This document shows positions 7,698 through 14,188 of a DNA stretch of 31,776 nt, piece after piece. Position 1 is the first letter of the stretch, and each line of letters opens with the position of its first letter. Source of the stretch: Lachnospiraceae bacterium UBA3845 (GTDB taxonomy: Bacteria > Bacillota > Clostridia > Lachnospirales > Lachnospiraceae); contig DGHP01000145.1 of assembly GCA_002392705.1 (NCBI GenBank), positions 46,428 through 78,203 on the forward strand, read 5' to 3'. Under the pieces are notes generated by a model. The model searched no databases, was not told the DNA's origin, and was given only the letters and a program-made list of their open reading frames with translations. Position numbers and translations under genes: made by a program.

Positions 7698-8699
7698 ATG
7701 AAGAAACGGAACATAATAAAGAAAGCTGCCGCCATTATGATCTGCGCAGGGATTGCCGCGGGCCTGGGATCCGCGGGCATTTACGCCTCTGACGGGGAGG
7801 AGAAGTCCGGCTTCTTCCCGGATCTTGCCCAGTCTTTGGGGGAAGCCGCGAATGCGGCCGGAGAGGCTGCGGCAGGCCTTATGGATGCGGCGGGAGAAAC
7901 AGCGACGGGGCTTGCGAATGCGGCGGGAGAAACGGCGACAGGGCTCGCGAATGCGGCGGGAGAAACGGCAACGGGGCTCGCGGACAGCGCTTCCGGAATC
8001 ATGGATGCGGCAGGAGAAACGACAACAGGCCTTATGGATGCGGCGGGAGAAACGGCGGCGGGGCTTGCCGATGCAGCCGGTGAGCTGGCATCTTCGGTTC
8101 CCGATCCAGTGACCAGGGAAGCCGGGGAACTTCTGCAGACGCTGGGGGACAACCTTGCCGGCCTGGGCGGAACTGCCGCAGAACTTGCTCAGAGCAGCTA
8201 TGGGACCTTATCTTCAGCTGTGCGGGAAGCCGGCGAACAGCTTCAGGAGAACAGTGCCCGGATTATGGAGATCGCCCGGAATGCGGTCAGCGGAATGGGG
8301 GACCTGGATTCGGAAAACATGACTGTAATCAGGACCGTCATCCGGACTGCGATGGGGGAGGCGAATGAGCAGGGGCTGTTTGGCCGCACCCTCCATCCTG
8401 AAACGCTGGATATCCTGGCGGATCTGACCTCCGGAGCCATTCTGTACGGAGATCTTTACCAGAGCGGGGAGATTTCCTTCTGGGAATACGCCGCTAATAT
8501 GACTGCGGTGATTGTCAGGGCAGGACTGCCGGTTGGTGCGGAATTCCTGGGGAATACGCTTCCTGTTCCCGGAGCGGGGTATTTGGCAAGGGAAGCGGCC
8601 GAGTATCTGATCGGCAGCCTTGAAGGACAGGAGCTTTCTGATCTTTTCGCTTCTGTGGTGCCGGAGGGCGCAGGCATTTCTGACACAGAAAGTCCGTAA
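7698..8699 (+). CDS. Exported protein with 11-residue amphipathic repeats
   Basis: I do not recognise this 333-aa protein. A basic N-terminus and hydrophobic core ending ...GSAGIYA-SDGEE look like a signal peptide cleaved near residue 30. Residues 53-136 are 11-residue repeats of consensus AAGETATGLAN: seven full units (the last, AAGELASSVPD, degenerate) interrupted by a 7-residue half unit (SASGIMD). Residues 137-225 are helical and Gly/Ala/Glu-rich, and about 226-333 form a less repetitive domain with hydrophobic helices (residues around GAILYGDLY and AVIVRAGLP). The hendecad pattern recalls amphipathic helices of LEA-3, apolipoprotein or synuclein type, but that is only a resemblance in period. 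The open frame starts at 7608; I chose the Met at 7698 because it begins the signal peptide and follows AAGGATGGAG. The GH5 gene is 34 bases downstream. Confidence 0.75.
   Translation: MKKRNIIKKAAAIMICAGIAAGLGSAGIYASDGEEKSGFFPDLAQSLGEAANAAGEAAAGLMDAAGETATGLANAAGETATGLANAAGETATGLADSASGIMDAAGETTTGLMDAAGETAAGLADAAGELASSVPDPVTREAGELLQTLGDNLAGLGGTAAELAQSSYGTLSSAVREAGEQLQENSARIMEIARNAVSGMGDLDSENMTVIRTVIRTAMGEANEQGLFGRTLHPETLDILADLTSGAILYGDLYQSGEISFWEYAANMTAVIVRAGLPVGAEFLGNTLPVPGAGYLAREAAEYLIGSLEGQELSDLFASVVPEGAGISDTESP
7854..8105 (+). repeat. 33-bp coding tandem repeats (hendecad array)
   Basis: Seven 33-bp units and one 21-bp unit run in frame through the exported protein gene. Units 2-4 are almost identical at the DNA level, while the later ones differ at synonymous and a few non-synonymous sites, which suggests recent expansion by slippage or unequal exchange. 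Confidence 0.9.
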
Positions 8700-8733
8700 A
8701 TGAAGCAGCCGAAAATACAGGAAAGGAGAAGCA

Positions 8734-9861
8734 ATGGAAAAAATCAGAGGAGTAAATCTTGGAAACTGGCTTGTTCTGGAGAAATGGATGAGTCCGGAAC
8801 TCTACAGCGGTACGACTGCGGAGGATGAAACCTATCTCTGCCTGCAGCTGAGCGAGGGAGAGAAAAGAAGCCGGCTCAAGGTTCACAGGGACCATTATAT
8901 AACATCCCGTGATTTCGCCTATATTGCCGAGAAGGGCTTCAACGCGGTGCGTCTTCCGCTTCCTTTCTTTGTATTTGAGGACTACGGACCATATGTGCAC
9001 TGCGCAGAATACGTGGACAAGGCCATGAAATGGGCCGGCGACTATCATCTGAAGGTGCTTCTGGACCTTCATACTGTTCCGGGGAGCCAGAACGGTTCCG
9101 ACAATGCCGGAATCTGCGGAATTGTCCAGTGGGCCCAGTATCCGGAGCGCGTGGAGATCGCCCTGGATGTGCTTGAGCGCCTGGCCCTGCGCTACGGACA
9201 GAATCCTGCCCTGCTCGGGATCGAAGTCCTGAATGAGCCTCAGCCGACGGACGGCCATCTGTCGAAGCTGATGGAATCGATCGGCATTAATATTATGGAG
9301 CGTTATCAGCCGGTCGACAAAGAAGCCGCAAAGAAGAACAAAGGCTATACAAAGGCCTGGCTGGAGCAGTTTTATCTCGATGCCTACGCGCGCATCCGCA
9401 AGTACCTGCCTGTCGATAAGGCGGTCGTATTTGACGACGCTTTCGATATCCATCATTTTGCAGACTGGGTCGCGGCACAGGACTTTGAGAATGTGATCCT
9501 GGACACCCACCAGTACATTATGCTCGCCGACTGGATGCATCTGTGTGAGCCGGATTATAAGGAATATGTCCGCTATGTCTCGGAGGTCTTCACGGAGGAG
9601 GTTTCCTACGGGCAGTCGAAGGTTCCCACGGTATGCGGGGAATGGTGCCTGTTCAATGCACAGCCCGGCCTTAAGGAGGAGAGTCCCGCCGTCCGGAAAG
9701 AGGTGTACAGCGCCCTCGCGAAGGCGCAGATGGAGGCATTTGACCACTGCAGCGGCTGGTTCTACTGGTGTTATAAAACCCATCTGGATGATCCGGACTG
9801 GGATTGCTGGGACATTGGAAAATGCATTTCCAACGGATGGATGCCGGACCGCTATAACTGA
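8734..9861 (+). CDS. Glycoside hydrolase family 5 (exo-beta-1,3-glucanase-like)
   Basis: This 375-aa protein is a single GH5 (beta/alpha)8 barrel. It opens with GVNLGNWLVLEKWM, typical of the exo-1,3-beta-glucanase-like GH5 enzymes. The canonical GH5 residues are all present: Arg73 (AVRLP), His113 (DLHTVPG), Asn167-Glu168 (LNEP, acid/base), His259 and Tyr261 (DTHQY), nucleophile Glu303 (CGEW) and Trp345. It should be a retaining glycosidase on beta-glucans or beta-glucosides. There is no signal peptide, so it probably acts in the cytoplasm on imported oligosaccharides. An AAAGGAG ribosome site precedes the ATG. It lies 34 bases after the hendecad protein and 88 bases before a WYL regulator, which could control it. 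The family is firm; the substrate is inferred from N-terminal resemblance. Confidence 0.9.
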   Translation: MEKIRGVNLGNWLVLEKWMSPELYSGTTAEDETYLCLQLSEGEKRSRLKVHRDHYITSRDFAYIAEKGFNAVRLPLPFFVFEDYGPYVHCAEYVDKAMKWAGDYHLKVLLDLHTVPGSQNGSDNAGICGIVQWAQYPERVEIALDVLERLALRYGQNPALLGIEVLNEPQPTDGHLSKLMESIGINIMERYQPVDKEAAKKNKGYTKAWLEQFYLDAYARIRKYLPVDKAVVFDDAFDIHHFADWVAAQDFENVILDTHQYIMLADWMHLCEPDYKEYVRYVSEVFTEEVSYGQSKVPTVCGEWCLFNAQPGLKEESPAVRKEVYSALAKAQMEAFDHCSGWFYWCYKTHLDDPDWDCWDIGKCISNGWMPDRYN

Positions 9862-9949
9862 GCGGCCGGTCTGAGCGCAGTGCGGATGCCCGGAGGTTCG
9901 GATCTGCGGGTCAGATCTCAGAACGGGCGTCCGGGGAGGGCAGCGGAGG

Positions 9950-10963
9950 ATGAGCACGGACATGGCTCTGGGAAGAGCGAATCTGAAAACACTCTATATC
10001 ATGAAAATCCTGACGGAACGCACGGATGAGAACCACCGCCTGAGTGCCAGCGACATCCGGGACATTCTCATGAGGGAATATGACATCGATATAGACCGCC
10101 GCACGATCTATACGGAAATAGAAAAGCTGTCCGCCTTCGGGCTTGACATCGAGCTTGTGGGCGGGAAGGGGGCCGGATATTACCTGGCTTCGCGAAGCTT
10201 TGAACTGCCTGAGCTCAAGCTTCTGGTGGACGCCGTGCAGTTTTCCAGGTTTATCACGGAAAAGAAGTCAGGAGAACTGATCCGGAAGCTGGAAGGGCTC
10301 TGCAGCCGGGAGGAGGCAAAGCAGCTCAGCGGCCAGGTGGTCATCTACAACCGCCCCAAGACGACGAATGAGACGATCTACTACAATGTGGATATGCTGC
10401 ATACCGCGATATTCAACAACCGGCAGATCGCATTTGTCTATGCGGACTGGACGCTGAAGAAAAAACTGGAAGCCAGGCACGACGGGGCACTTTACAGGGT
10501 CTCTCCCCTTCATCTGGTCTGGGATGATGAATATTATTATCTGATCGGCTTTGACGAAAACGCGAAAAAGGTAAAACATTTCCGCGTGGACAAGATGCGG
10601 AACATGGAAGTGCGGCCGGTCCGCCGGACGAAGAAGGCCATTGAGCAGAAAGTGGACCTTGCGGCATTTTCAAGGAAGACTTTCGGCATGTTCGGCGGAG
10701 AGGACGAGGAAGTCTATCTGCTGTGCAGGAACCGCCTGATCGGCGTGATCCTGGACCGCTTCGGGAACGACGTCTGGGTAAAGCCGGAGGATGAGGAGCA
10801 TTTTTCCGCCCATATGACCGTGACGGTCAGCCCTCAGTTTTTCGGCTGGATTGCGGGTCTTGGCAGCTCGGTAAAGATTACGGGGCCGGAGCCGGTAAGG
10901 CAGAAGTATCTTGCTTTTCTGGAGGAAATCCTCAGGGGGTACGGACCGGAAGAGGAGTCTTGA
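9950..10963 (+). CDS. WYL-domain transcriptional regulator (DeoR/YafY type)
   Basis: This 337-aa DNA-binding protein has an N-terminal winged helix-turn-helix (about residues 10-85, containing SASDIRDILMREY and DRRTIYTEIEKL), a central WYL domain (about 145-230, with RVSPLHLVWDDEYYYLIG) and a C-terminal WCX-like extension (about 245-330). WYL domains bind small ligands or nucleic acid and control transcription. The usual Trp-Tyr-Leu appears here as YYLIG. A CCGGGGAGGG ribosome site lies nine bases before the ATG. Its targets are not visible; the upstream GH5 and hendecad genes on the same strand are candidates. It is followed by the promoter of the riboswitch unit, and no clear T-tract terminator was found after it. 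Confidence 0.9.
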   Translation: MSTDMALGRANLKTLYIMKILTERTDENHRLSASDIRDILMREYDIDIDRRTIYTEIEKLSAFGLDIELVGGKGAGYYLASRSFELPELKLLVDAVQFSRFITEKKSGELIRKLEGLCSREEAKQLSGQVVIYNRPKTTNETIYYNVDMLHTAIFNNRQIAFVYADWTLKKKLEARHDGALYRVSPLHLVWDDEYYYLIGFDENAKKVKHFRVDKMRNMEVRPVRRTKKAIEQKVDLAAFSRKTFGMFGGEDEEVYLLCRNRLIGVILDRFGNDVWVKPEDEEHFSAHMTVTVSPQFFGWIAGLGSSVKITGPEPVRQKYLAFLEEILRGYGPEEES

Positions 10964-11018
10964 GGGCCGTGAATAGTAACTGAATTATGAAGGAATTCTT
11001 AATTTGTCTGCCCGGCTC

Positions 11019-11047
11019 TTGACCGGCGGGAACAAAAATGATATACC
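11019..11047 (+). promoter_or_regulatory. Promoter of the riboswitch transcription unit
   Basis: A -35 box TTGACC (11019-11024), a 17-bp spacer and a -10 box TATACC (11042-11047) place the transcription start a few bases before the riboswitch P1 stem. Confidence 0.75.
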
Positions 11048-11057
11048 TTCCTCAATC

Positions 11058-11152
11058 AATAAAAAGGGAGTAGCGAAACACCGAAAGGTGGGCTTGAAAC
11101 CGTCAGCCGATGCGAAAGCATCCGTATCAAGTGAGAAAGCGAGACTTTTATT
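11058..11152 (+). ncRNA. yybP-ykoY riboswitch (manganese-sensing)
   Basis: The aptamer closes with a P1 stem of AATAAAAAG (11058-11066) against CTTTTATT (11145-11152). Just inside P1 are the conserved GGGAGTAGC (11066-11074) and GCGAGAC (11139-11145). Two hairpins with GAAA loops follow the family plan: CACC/GGTG (11079-11090), and an arm CTTGA/TCAAG (11093-11097, 11127-11131) that contains the conserved CGTCA (11101-11105) in an internal loop below GATGC/GCATC (11109-11122). These are hallmarks of the yybP-ykoY class, known to bind Mn2+ and usually to raise expression of Mn2+ exporters. Class membership is read from motif and structure; ligand response of this copy is inferred. Confidence 0.85.
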
Positions 11153-11185
11153 GTGGCAGAAGTCATGGTAAAGGTCTCTTTTTTT
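11141..11185 (+). terminator. Riboswitch-controlled intrinsic terminator
   Basis: GAGACTTTTA (11141-11150) pairs with TAAAGGTCTC (11169-11178) in a 10-bp stem with one G-U pair, followed by seven Ts (11179-11185). The 5' arm is the same sequence that forms the 3' side of riboswitch P1, so aptamer and terminator are mutually exclusive: ligand binding should permit read-through. Confidence 0.88.
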
Positions 11186-11250
11186 ATACCTTGCCACGGA
11201 CAGGAACGCAGCGGTAAAAAGGCTGCACAGCGCAGAAGGAGGTGCTGAAG

Positions 11251-11484
11251 ATGTTAATGAATTTGATTGTTTTCTGGATTCTTTCGTCCATGTTTTTCGG
11301 AAGCCGTGAAACAAATTATATGGTGTCCAGACTCTTTGGAATCCTTGCATTTTTCTGGATCTTCAGATTGATTCTCGGTTTCGGTTTCGGGCTTCTCCCG
11401 CTGATTCTTCTGATCATGCTGGTCAGCAAGGTGATCATGCCGTTCTGCAGCGGGTTTGCAAGCAGATGGAGGGCACAGAGATAA
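11251..11484 (+). CDS. Small membrane protein under riboswitch control
   Basis: I do not recognise this 77-aa protein. It has two or three hydrophobic segments: residues about 2-15 (NLIVFWILSSMFFG), about 26-42 and about 47-62. A short polar loop (SRETNYMVSR) separates the first two, and the tail is basic (SRWRAQR). One Cys (PFCSG) sits just after the last helix. There is no recognisable MntP, TerC, UPF0016 or P-type ATPase signature, the families usually found behind this riboswitch. A GTG at 11242 in the same frame overlaps the ribosome site; I chose the ATG at 11251, seven bases after a full AAGGAGGTG. Riboswitch and DUF4342 context suggest a role in manganese or envelope stress, by inference only. 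Confidence 0.75.
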   Translation: MLMNLIVFWILSSMFFGSRETNYMVSRLFGILAFFWIFRLILGFGFGLLPLILLIMLVSKVIMPFCSGFASRWRAQR

Positions 11485-11487
11485 GCA

Positions 11488-11550
11488 GCCCGGAATCATC
11501 CGGGAGGCGGCAGAAGCCGGACGAAGGATCTGGCGTAAAAGCCGGATCCG
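11488..11550 (+). other. Intergenic hairpins between small membrane protein and DUF4342 gene
   Basis: CCCGGA/TCCGGG (11488-11503, ATCA loop) and GGATCTGGC/GCCGGATCC (about 11526-11550) can form stems, but neither is followed by a T-tract. They look like processing or stabilising structures within one transcript rather than terminators. Confidence 0.5.
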
Positions 11551-11634
11551 GAGTCCGACTTCCGCATTGCAAAGCGGTTATTCAGACCGGCGTATCAGTT
11601 TAAAAACAGCAATTTAAGAAAGGGGCATTGAATT

Positions 11635-12204
11635 ATGGCAAACATTACACTTGAAGCAGTTGAAGCAGTTATGGAACAGGCAAAGGCGGAATTTCCCGCG
11701 GCGAAGCAGGCATTGCTCGATACGGACGGCGATCTTCAGGCCGCGGTCAGCCTGCTGACAAAGGAGGCGGATCCGGAAGCGTGCGGCTGCGCCGAAACGC
11801 AGAGCTGCTGCGAAGACACAGATTCAGAAGAAGCGGAAGCTGCCTGTGAAAACGAAGCTGCCAGGGCGGATTCTGAGAATTGCGGCTGCGCGGAAGAAGC
11901 ATCTGACACGGAAGCAGAAAACTGCGGAGAAGGAGCGGAGACGGAAGAGAGGGATCCGAAGCTTGTGGTGGAAGAGATCATCGAGAAGGTCCGCGCAGCC
12001 ATCAAGGCCGGAAATGTGGACCGCATCCTGATCCGCCGCAATGATGAGATTCTGGTAAATATTCCTGTAAACCTGGGGCTGTTAGGCTCCGCCATCGCTT
12101 TGTCGGCGGCTCCCGGCGCCTTGATTGCGGCAGCGGTCGCCGCCTACGGTTTCTCCTGCAGGATTGAGATCGTAAGAAAAGACGGCAGCAACGAAGAACT
12201 CTGA
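11635..12204 (+). CDS. UBA-like/DUF4342 protein with acidic Cys-rich insert
   Basis: This 189-aa protein has three parts. Residues about 5-43 form a UBA-like three-helix domain (TLEAVEAVMEQ...DLQAAVSLL), as in elongation factor Ts. Residues about 44-107 are a low-complexity acidic insert with eight Cys (50, 52, 58, 59, 71, 83, 85, 97), including two CGC triplets and a CC pair, and over twenty Asp/Glu. Residues about 108-183 are a DUF4342 domain with the NIPVNLGLLGSAIAL motif and a hydrophobic Ala-rich segment that may touch or span the membrane. The function of DUF4342 is unknown. The Cys/acid insert is a plausible metal-binding region, which fits the manganese riboswitch upstream, though Cys ligands favour softer metals. 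An AAAGGGG site precedes the ATG, and a strong terminator ends the unit. Confidence 0.82.
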   Translation: MANITLEAVEAVMEQAKAEFPAAKQALLDTDGDLQAAVSLLTKEADPEACGCAETQSCCEDTDSEEAEAACENEAARADSENCGCAEEASDTEAENCGEGAETEERDPKLVVEEIIEKVRAAIKAGNVDRILIRRNDEILVNIPVNLGLLGSAIALSAAPGALIAAAVAAYGFSCRIEIVRKDGSNEEL

Positions 12205-12232
12205 TATAAAAAACGATCAGCTGAAACAGCTG

Positions 12233-12260
12233 AAAAATGCCCCGGAAACGGGGCATTTTT
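12233..12260 (+). terminator. Strong intrinsic terminator after DUF4342 gene
   Basis: A perfect 12-bp stem AAAAATGCCCCG (12233-12244) and CGGGGCATTTTT (12249-12260) is closed by a GAAA tetraloop and ends in five Ts. It could act on both strands. Confidence 0.95.
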
Positions 12261-12270
12261 CATGCCCTCT

Positions 12271-12352
12271 TCTCCGGTCTGCGGAATGCGGTATCTGTCT
12301 GATGGGCGCCGGATCTCCGTCAAAGGTCTCTCCTCCGGCCTGCAGAATGCGG
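12271..12352. repeat. Short imperfect direct repeat upstream of the hydrogenase gene
   Basis: Two 21-bp copies (TCTCCGGTCTGCGGAATGCGG at 12271-12291 less its first base, and a similar copy at 12332-12352) lie 61 bp apart and differ at two or three positions. No gene is visible in this stretch. Confidence 0.5.
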
Positions 12353-12428
12353 CGGACGGGGCTTCGGTTCTCCGGTCCGGCTCCGGAAGAAAGGCTTTCC
12401 TGCCCGGGATTCAGAAGAAAGCCTTATC

Positions 12429-12457
12429 TGTACATTTCCGAAAAAATCTTTTACAAT
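12429..12457 (+). promoter_or_regulatory. Promoter of the sensory hydrogenase-phosphatase operon
   Basis: TGTACA (12429-12434) and TACAAT (12452-12457) are separated by 17 bp, 55 bases upstream of the start codon. The -10 box is close to consensus; the -35 box is partial. Confidence 0.6.
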
Positions 12458-12511
12458 GAAAAAGCAGGGTGTGCGCTATTGCCCTGACAAAAAGAACAGG
12501 GAAGTGTAAAA

Positions 12512-14188
12512 ATGGGAAATTGCCTGACTCTGAAAAAATCCAACTGTAAGAACTGCTACAAATGTATACGGCACTGTCCCGTAAAATCAATCCGCTTTTC
12601 TGCCGGCCAGGCGCATATTATCCCGGATGAGTGCATCCTGTGCGGTCAGTGTTTTGTGGTTTGTCCCCAGAACGCGAAGCAGATTGTGGATGAGACGGAA
12701 AAGGTCCGCGTCCTTCTGCAGAGCGGACAGCCGGTCGTCGTGAGCCTTGCCCCCTCCTTTATCGCCGATTTTGACGGCGCGGGGATAGAGGCGATGCGGG
12801 ATGCCCTGAAGAAGCTGGGCTTTTACGATGTCGAGGAGACCGCCCTCGGGGCGACGATGGTCAAGAGAGAGTATGACCGCATGCTCAGGGAAGGGAAGCG
12901 GGATATCGTGATCTCCTCCTGCTGCCACTCTGTCAATCTCCTGATCCGCAAGTATTTCCCGGATCTGCTGCCGTATCTGGCGGACGTTCTGTCCCCGATG
13001 CTGGCCCACTGCCAGGATATCAAGCGCCGGATTCCGAACGCAAAGACCGTGTTCATCGGCCCCTGCGTTGCGAAGAAGGATGAGGCGGAGGAATACCGGG
13101 GGATCGTGGACGCGGTCCTGACTTTTGAGGAACTGACGGAATGGTTTGAGCGGGAAAATGTGTATCCGGAACACAGAATTGTTCAGGATGACGAGAGCCG
13201 GGCCCGCTTTTTCCCGACTGCCGGCGGCATTCTGAAGACGATGGTGAAAGACGCGGAAGACTACGCTTATATGGCCGTCGACGGTACGCAGAACTGCATC
13301 GCCGCGCTTAAGGACATCCAGAGCGGGAAAGTCCATAAGTGCTTTATCGAGATGTCTTCCTGCGTGGGAAGCTGTGCCGGCGGCCCGGTCATGAGAAAGA
13401 GCCACCGCAGCCCGGTTGAGAGCTATGTGTCGATCTCCTCCTATGCCGGCACGAAGGATTTTGCGGTCGATCAGCCGGAAGAGAAAGATCTGAAACAGCA
13501 GTTCCCCGCCATCGGACACAATGCGCCGATGCCGGATGAGGAGCAGATCCGGAAGATCCTGAGGGAAATGGGGAAGACAGACCCGCGCAAGGAACTCAAC
13601 TGCGGTTCCTGCGGCTACAATTCCTGCCGGGATAAGGCAGTTGCCATCTTCCAGGGCAAGGCGGAGATTTCCATGTGCCTGCCTTACCTCAAGGATAAAG
13701 CGGAGGATTTCTCCAGCACCATCGTCCGGAACAGCCCGAACGCCATCCTTGTGCTGAACGACCAGCTGGAGGTGCAGGAAATCAACAACGCTGCCGTTAA
13801 GCTTCTGAATCTCCGCCAGGCGGCGGATATTCTCGGGGAACAGATTGTCAATATTATGGACCCCCTGGTTTTCGTCAATGTCCTGGATACCGGGATGGGC
13901 GTCAAAAACCAGCGTGAGTATCTTACGGAATACGGCAAGTATGTCGAACAGACGGTTATTCCGATGGAGCAGAGAAAGATGCTGCTCTGCATCATGCGGG
14001 ATGTGACCGAAGAGGAGGATGCGAACCGGCGCAAGGAAGAAATCAGCCGCCAGACGGCGGAAGTAGCAGACGGCGTCATCGATAAGCAGATGAGGATCGT
14101 TCAGGAGATCGCCTCCCTGCTGGGAGAGACTGCCGCCGAGACCAAGATCGCCCTCTTAAAACTGAAGGAGTCTATCCGCGATGAATGA
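12512..14188 (+). CDS. Sensory [FeFe]-hydrogenase-like protein with PAS domain (group C type)
   Basis: This 558-aa protein starts with a two-cluster ferredoxin domain (Cys12, 15, 18, 22 and Cys41, 44, 47, 51). It continues with an [FeFe]-hydrogenase core (about residues 65-310), a four-Cys FeS domain (Cys364, 367, 372, 389 in NCGSCGYNSC...C) and a PAS domain (about 400-510) with a helical tail. H-cluster Cys are kept (SSCC at 135-138, GPCVAKKDE with Cys185, EMSSCVGSCAGG with Cys284 and Cys288), but flanking residues differ from catalytic enzymes: TSCxPxW is SSCCHSVN. This is the pattern of sensory group C hydrogenases, and linkage to a phosphatase matches the subgroup called C3. It probably senses H2 or redox state and signals through PAS. 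The next gene overlaps its end by 8 bp. Confidence 0.88.
   Translation: MGNCLTLKKSNCKNCYKCIRHCPVKSIRFSAGQAHIIPDECILCGQCFVVCPQNAKQIVDETEKVRVLLQSGQPVVVSLAPSFIADFDGAGIEAMRDALKKLGFYDVEETALGATMVKREYDRMLREGKRDIVISSCCHSVNLLIRKYFPDLLPYLADVLSPMLAHCQDIKRRIPNAKTVFIGPCVAKKDEAEEYRGIVDAVLTFEELTEWFERENVYPEHRIVQDDESRARFFPTAGGILKTMVKDAEDYAYMAVDGTQNCIAALKDIQSGKVHKCFIEMSSCVGSCAGGPVMRKSHRSPVESYVSISSYAGTKDFAVDQPEEKDLKQQFPAIGHNAPMPDEEQIRKILREMGKTDPRKELNCGSCGYNSCRDKAVAIFQGKAEISMCLPYLKDKAEDFSSTIVRNSPNAILVLNDQLEVQEINNAAVKLLNLRQAADILGEQIVNIMDPLVFVNVLDTGMGVKNQREYLTEYGKYVEQTVIPMEQRKMLLCIMRDVTEEEDANRRKEEISRQTAEVADGVIDKQMRIVQEIASLLGETAAETKIALLKLKESIRDE

Noticed and set aside
7854..8105. Regular 33-bp repeats resembling a CRISPR array
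   Set aside because: The units are contiguous with no unique spacers, stay in frame and encode an 11-residue protein repeat; no cas genes are present.
11488..11550. Hairpins after the small membrane protein as a terminator
   Set aside because: Neither stem is followed by a T-tract, so the DUF4342 gene is taken as part of the same riboswitch-controlled transcript.
12512..14188. Interpretation as a catalytic, H2-producing hydrogenase
   Set aside because: The TSCxPxW motif is changed to SSCCHSVN, a PAS domain is attached and a phosphatase is coupled, all of which favour a sensory role.
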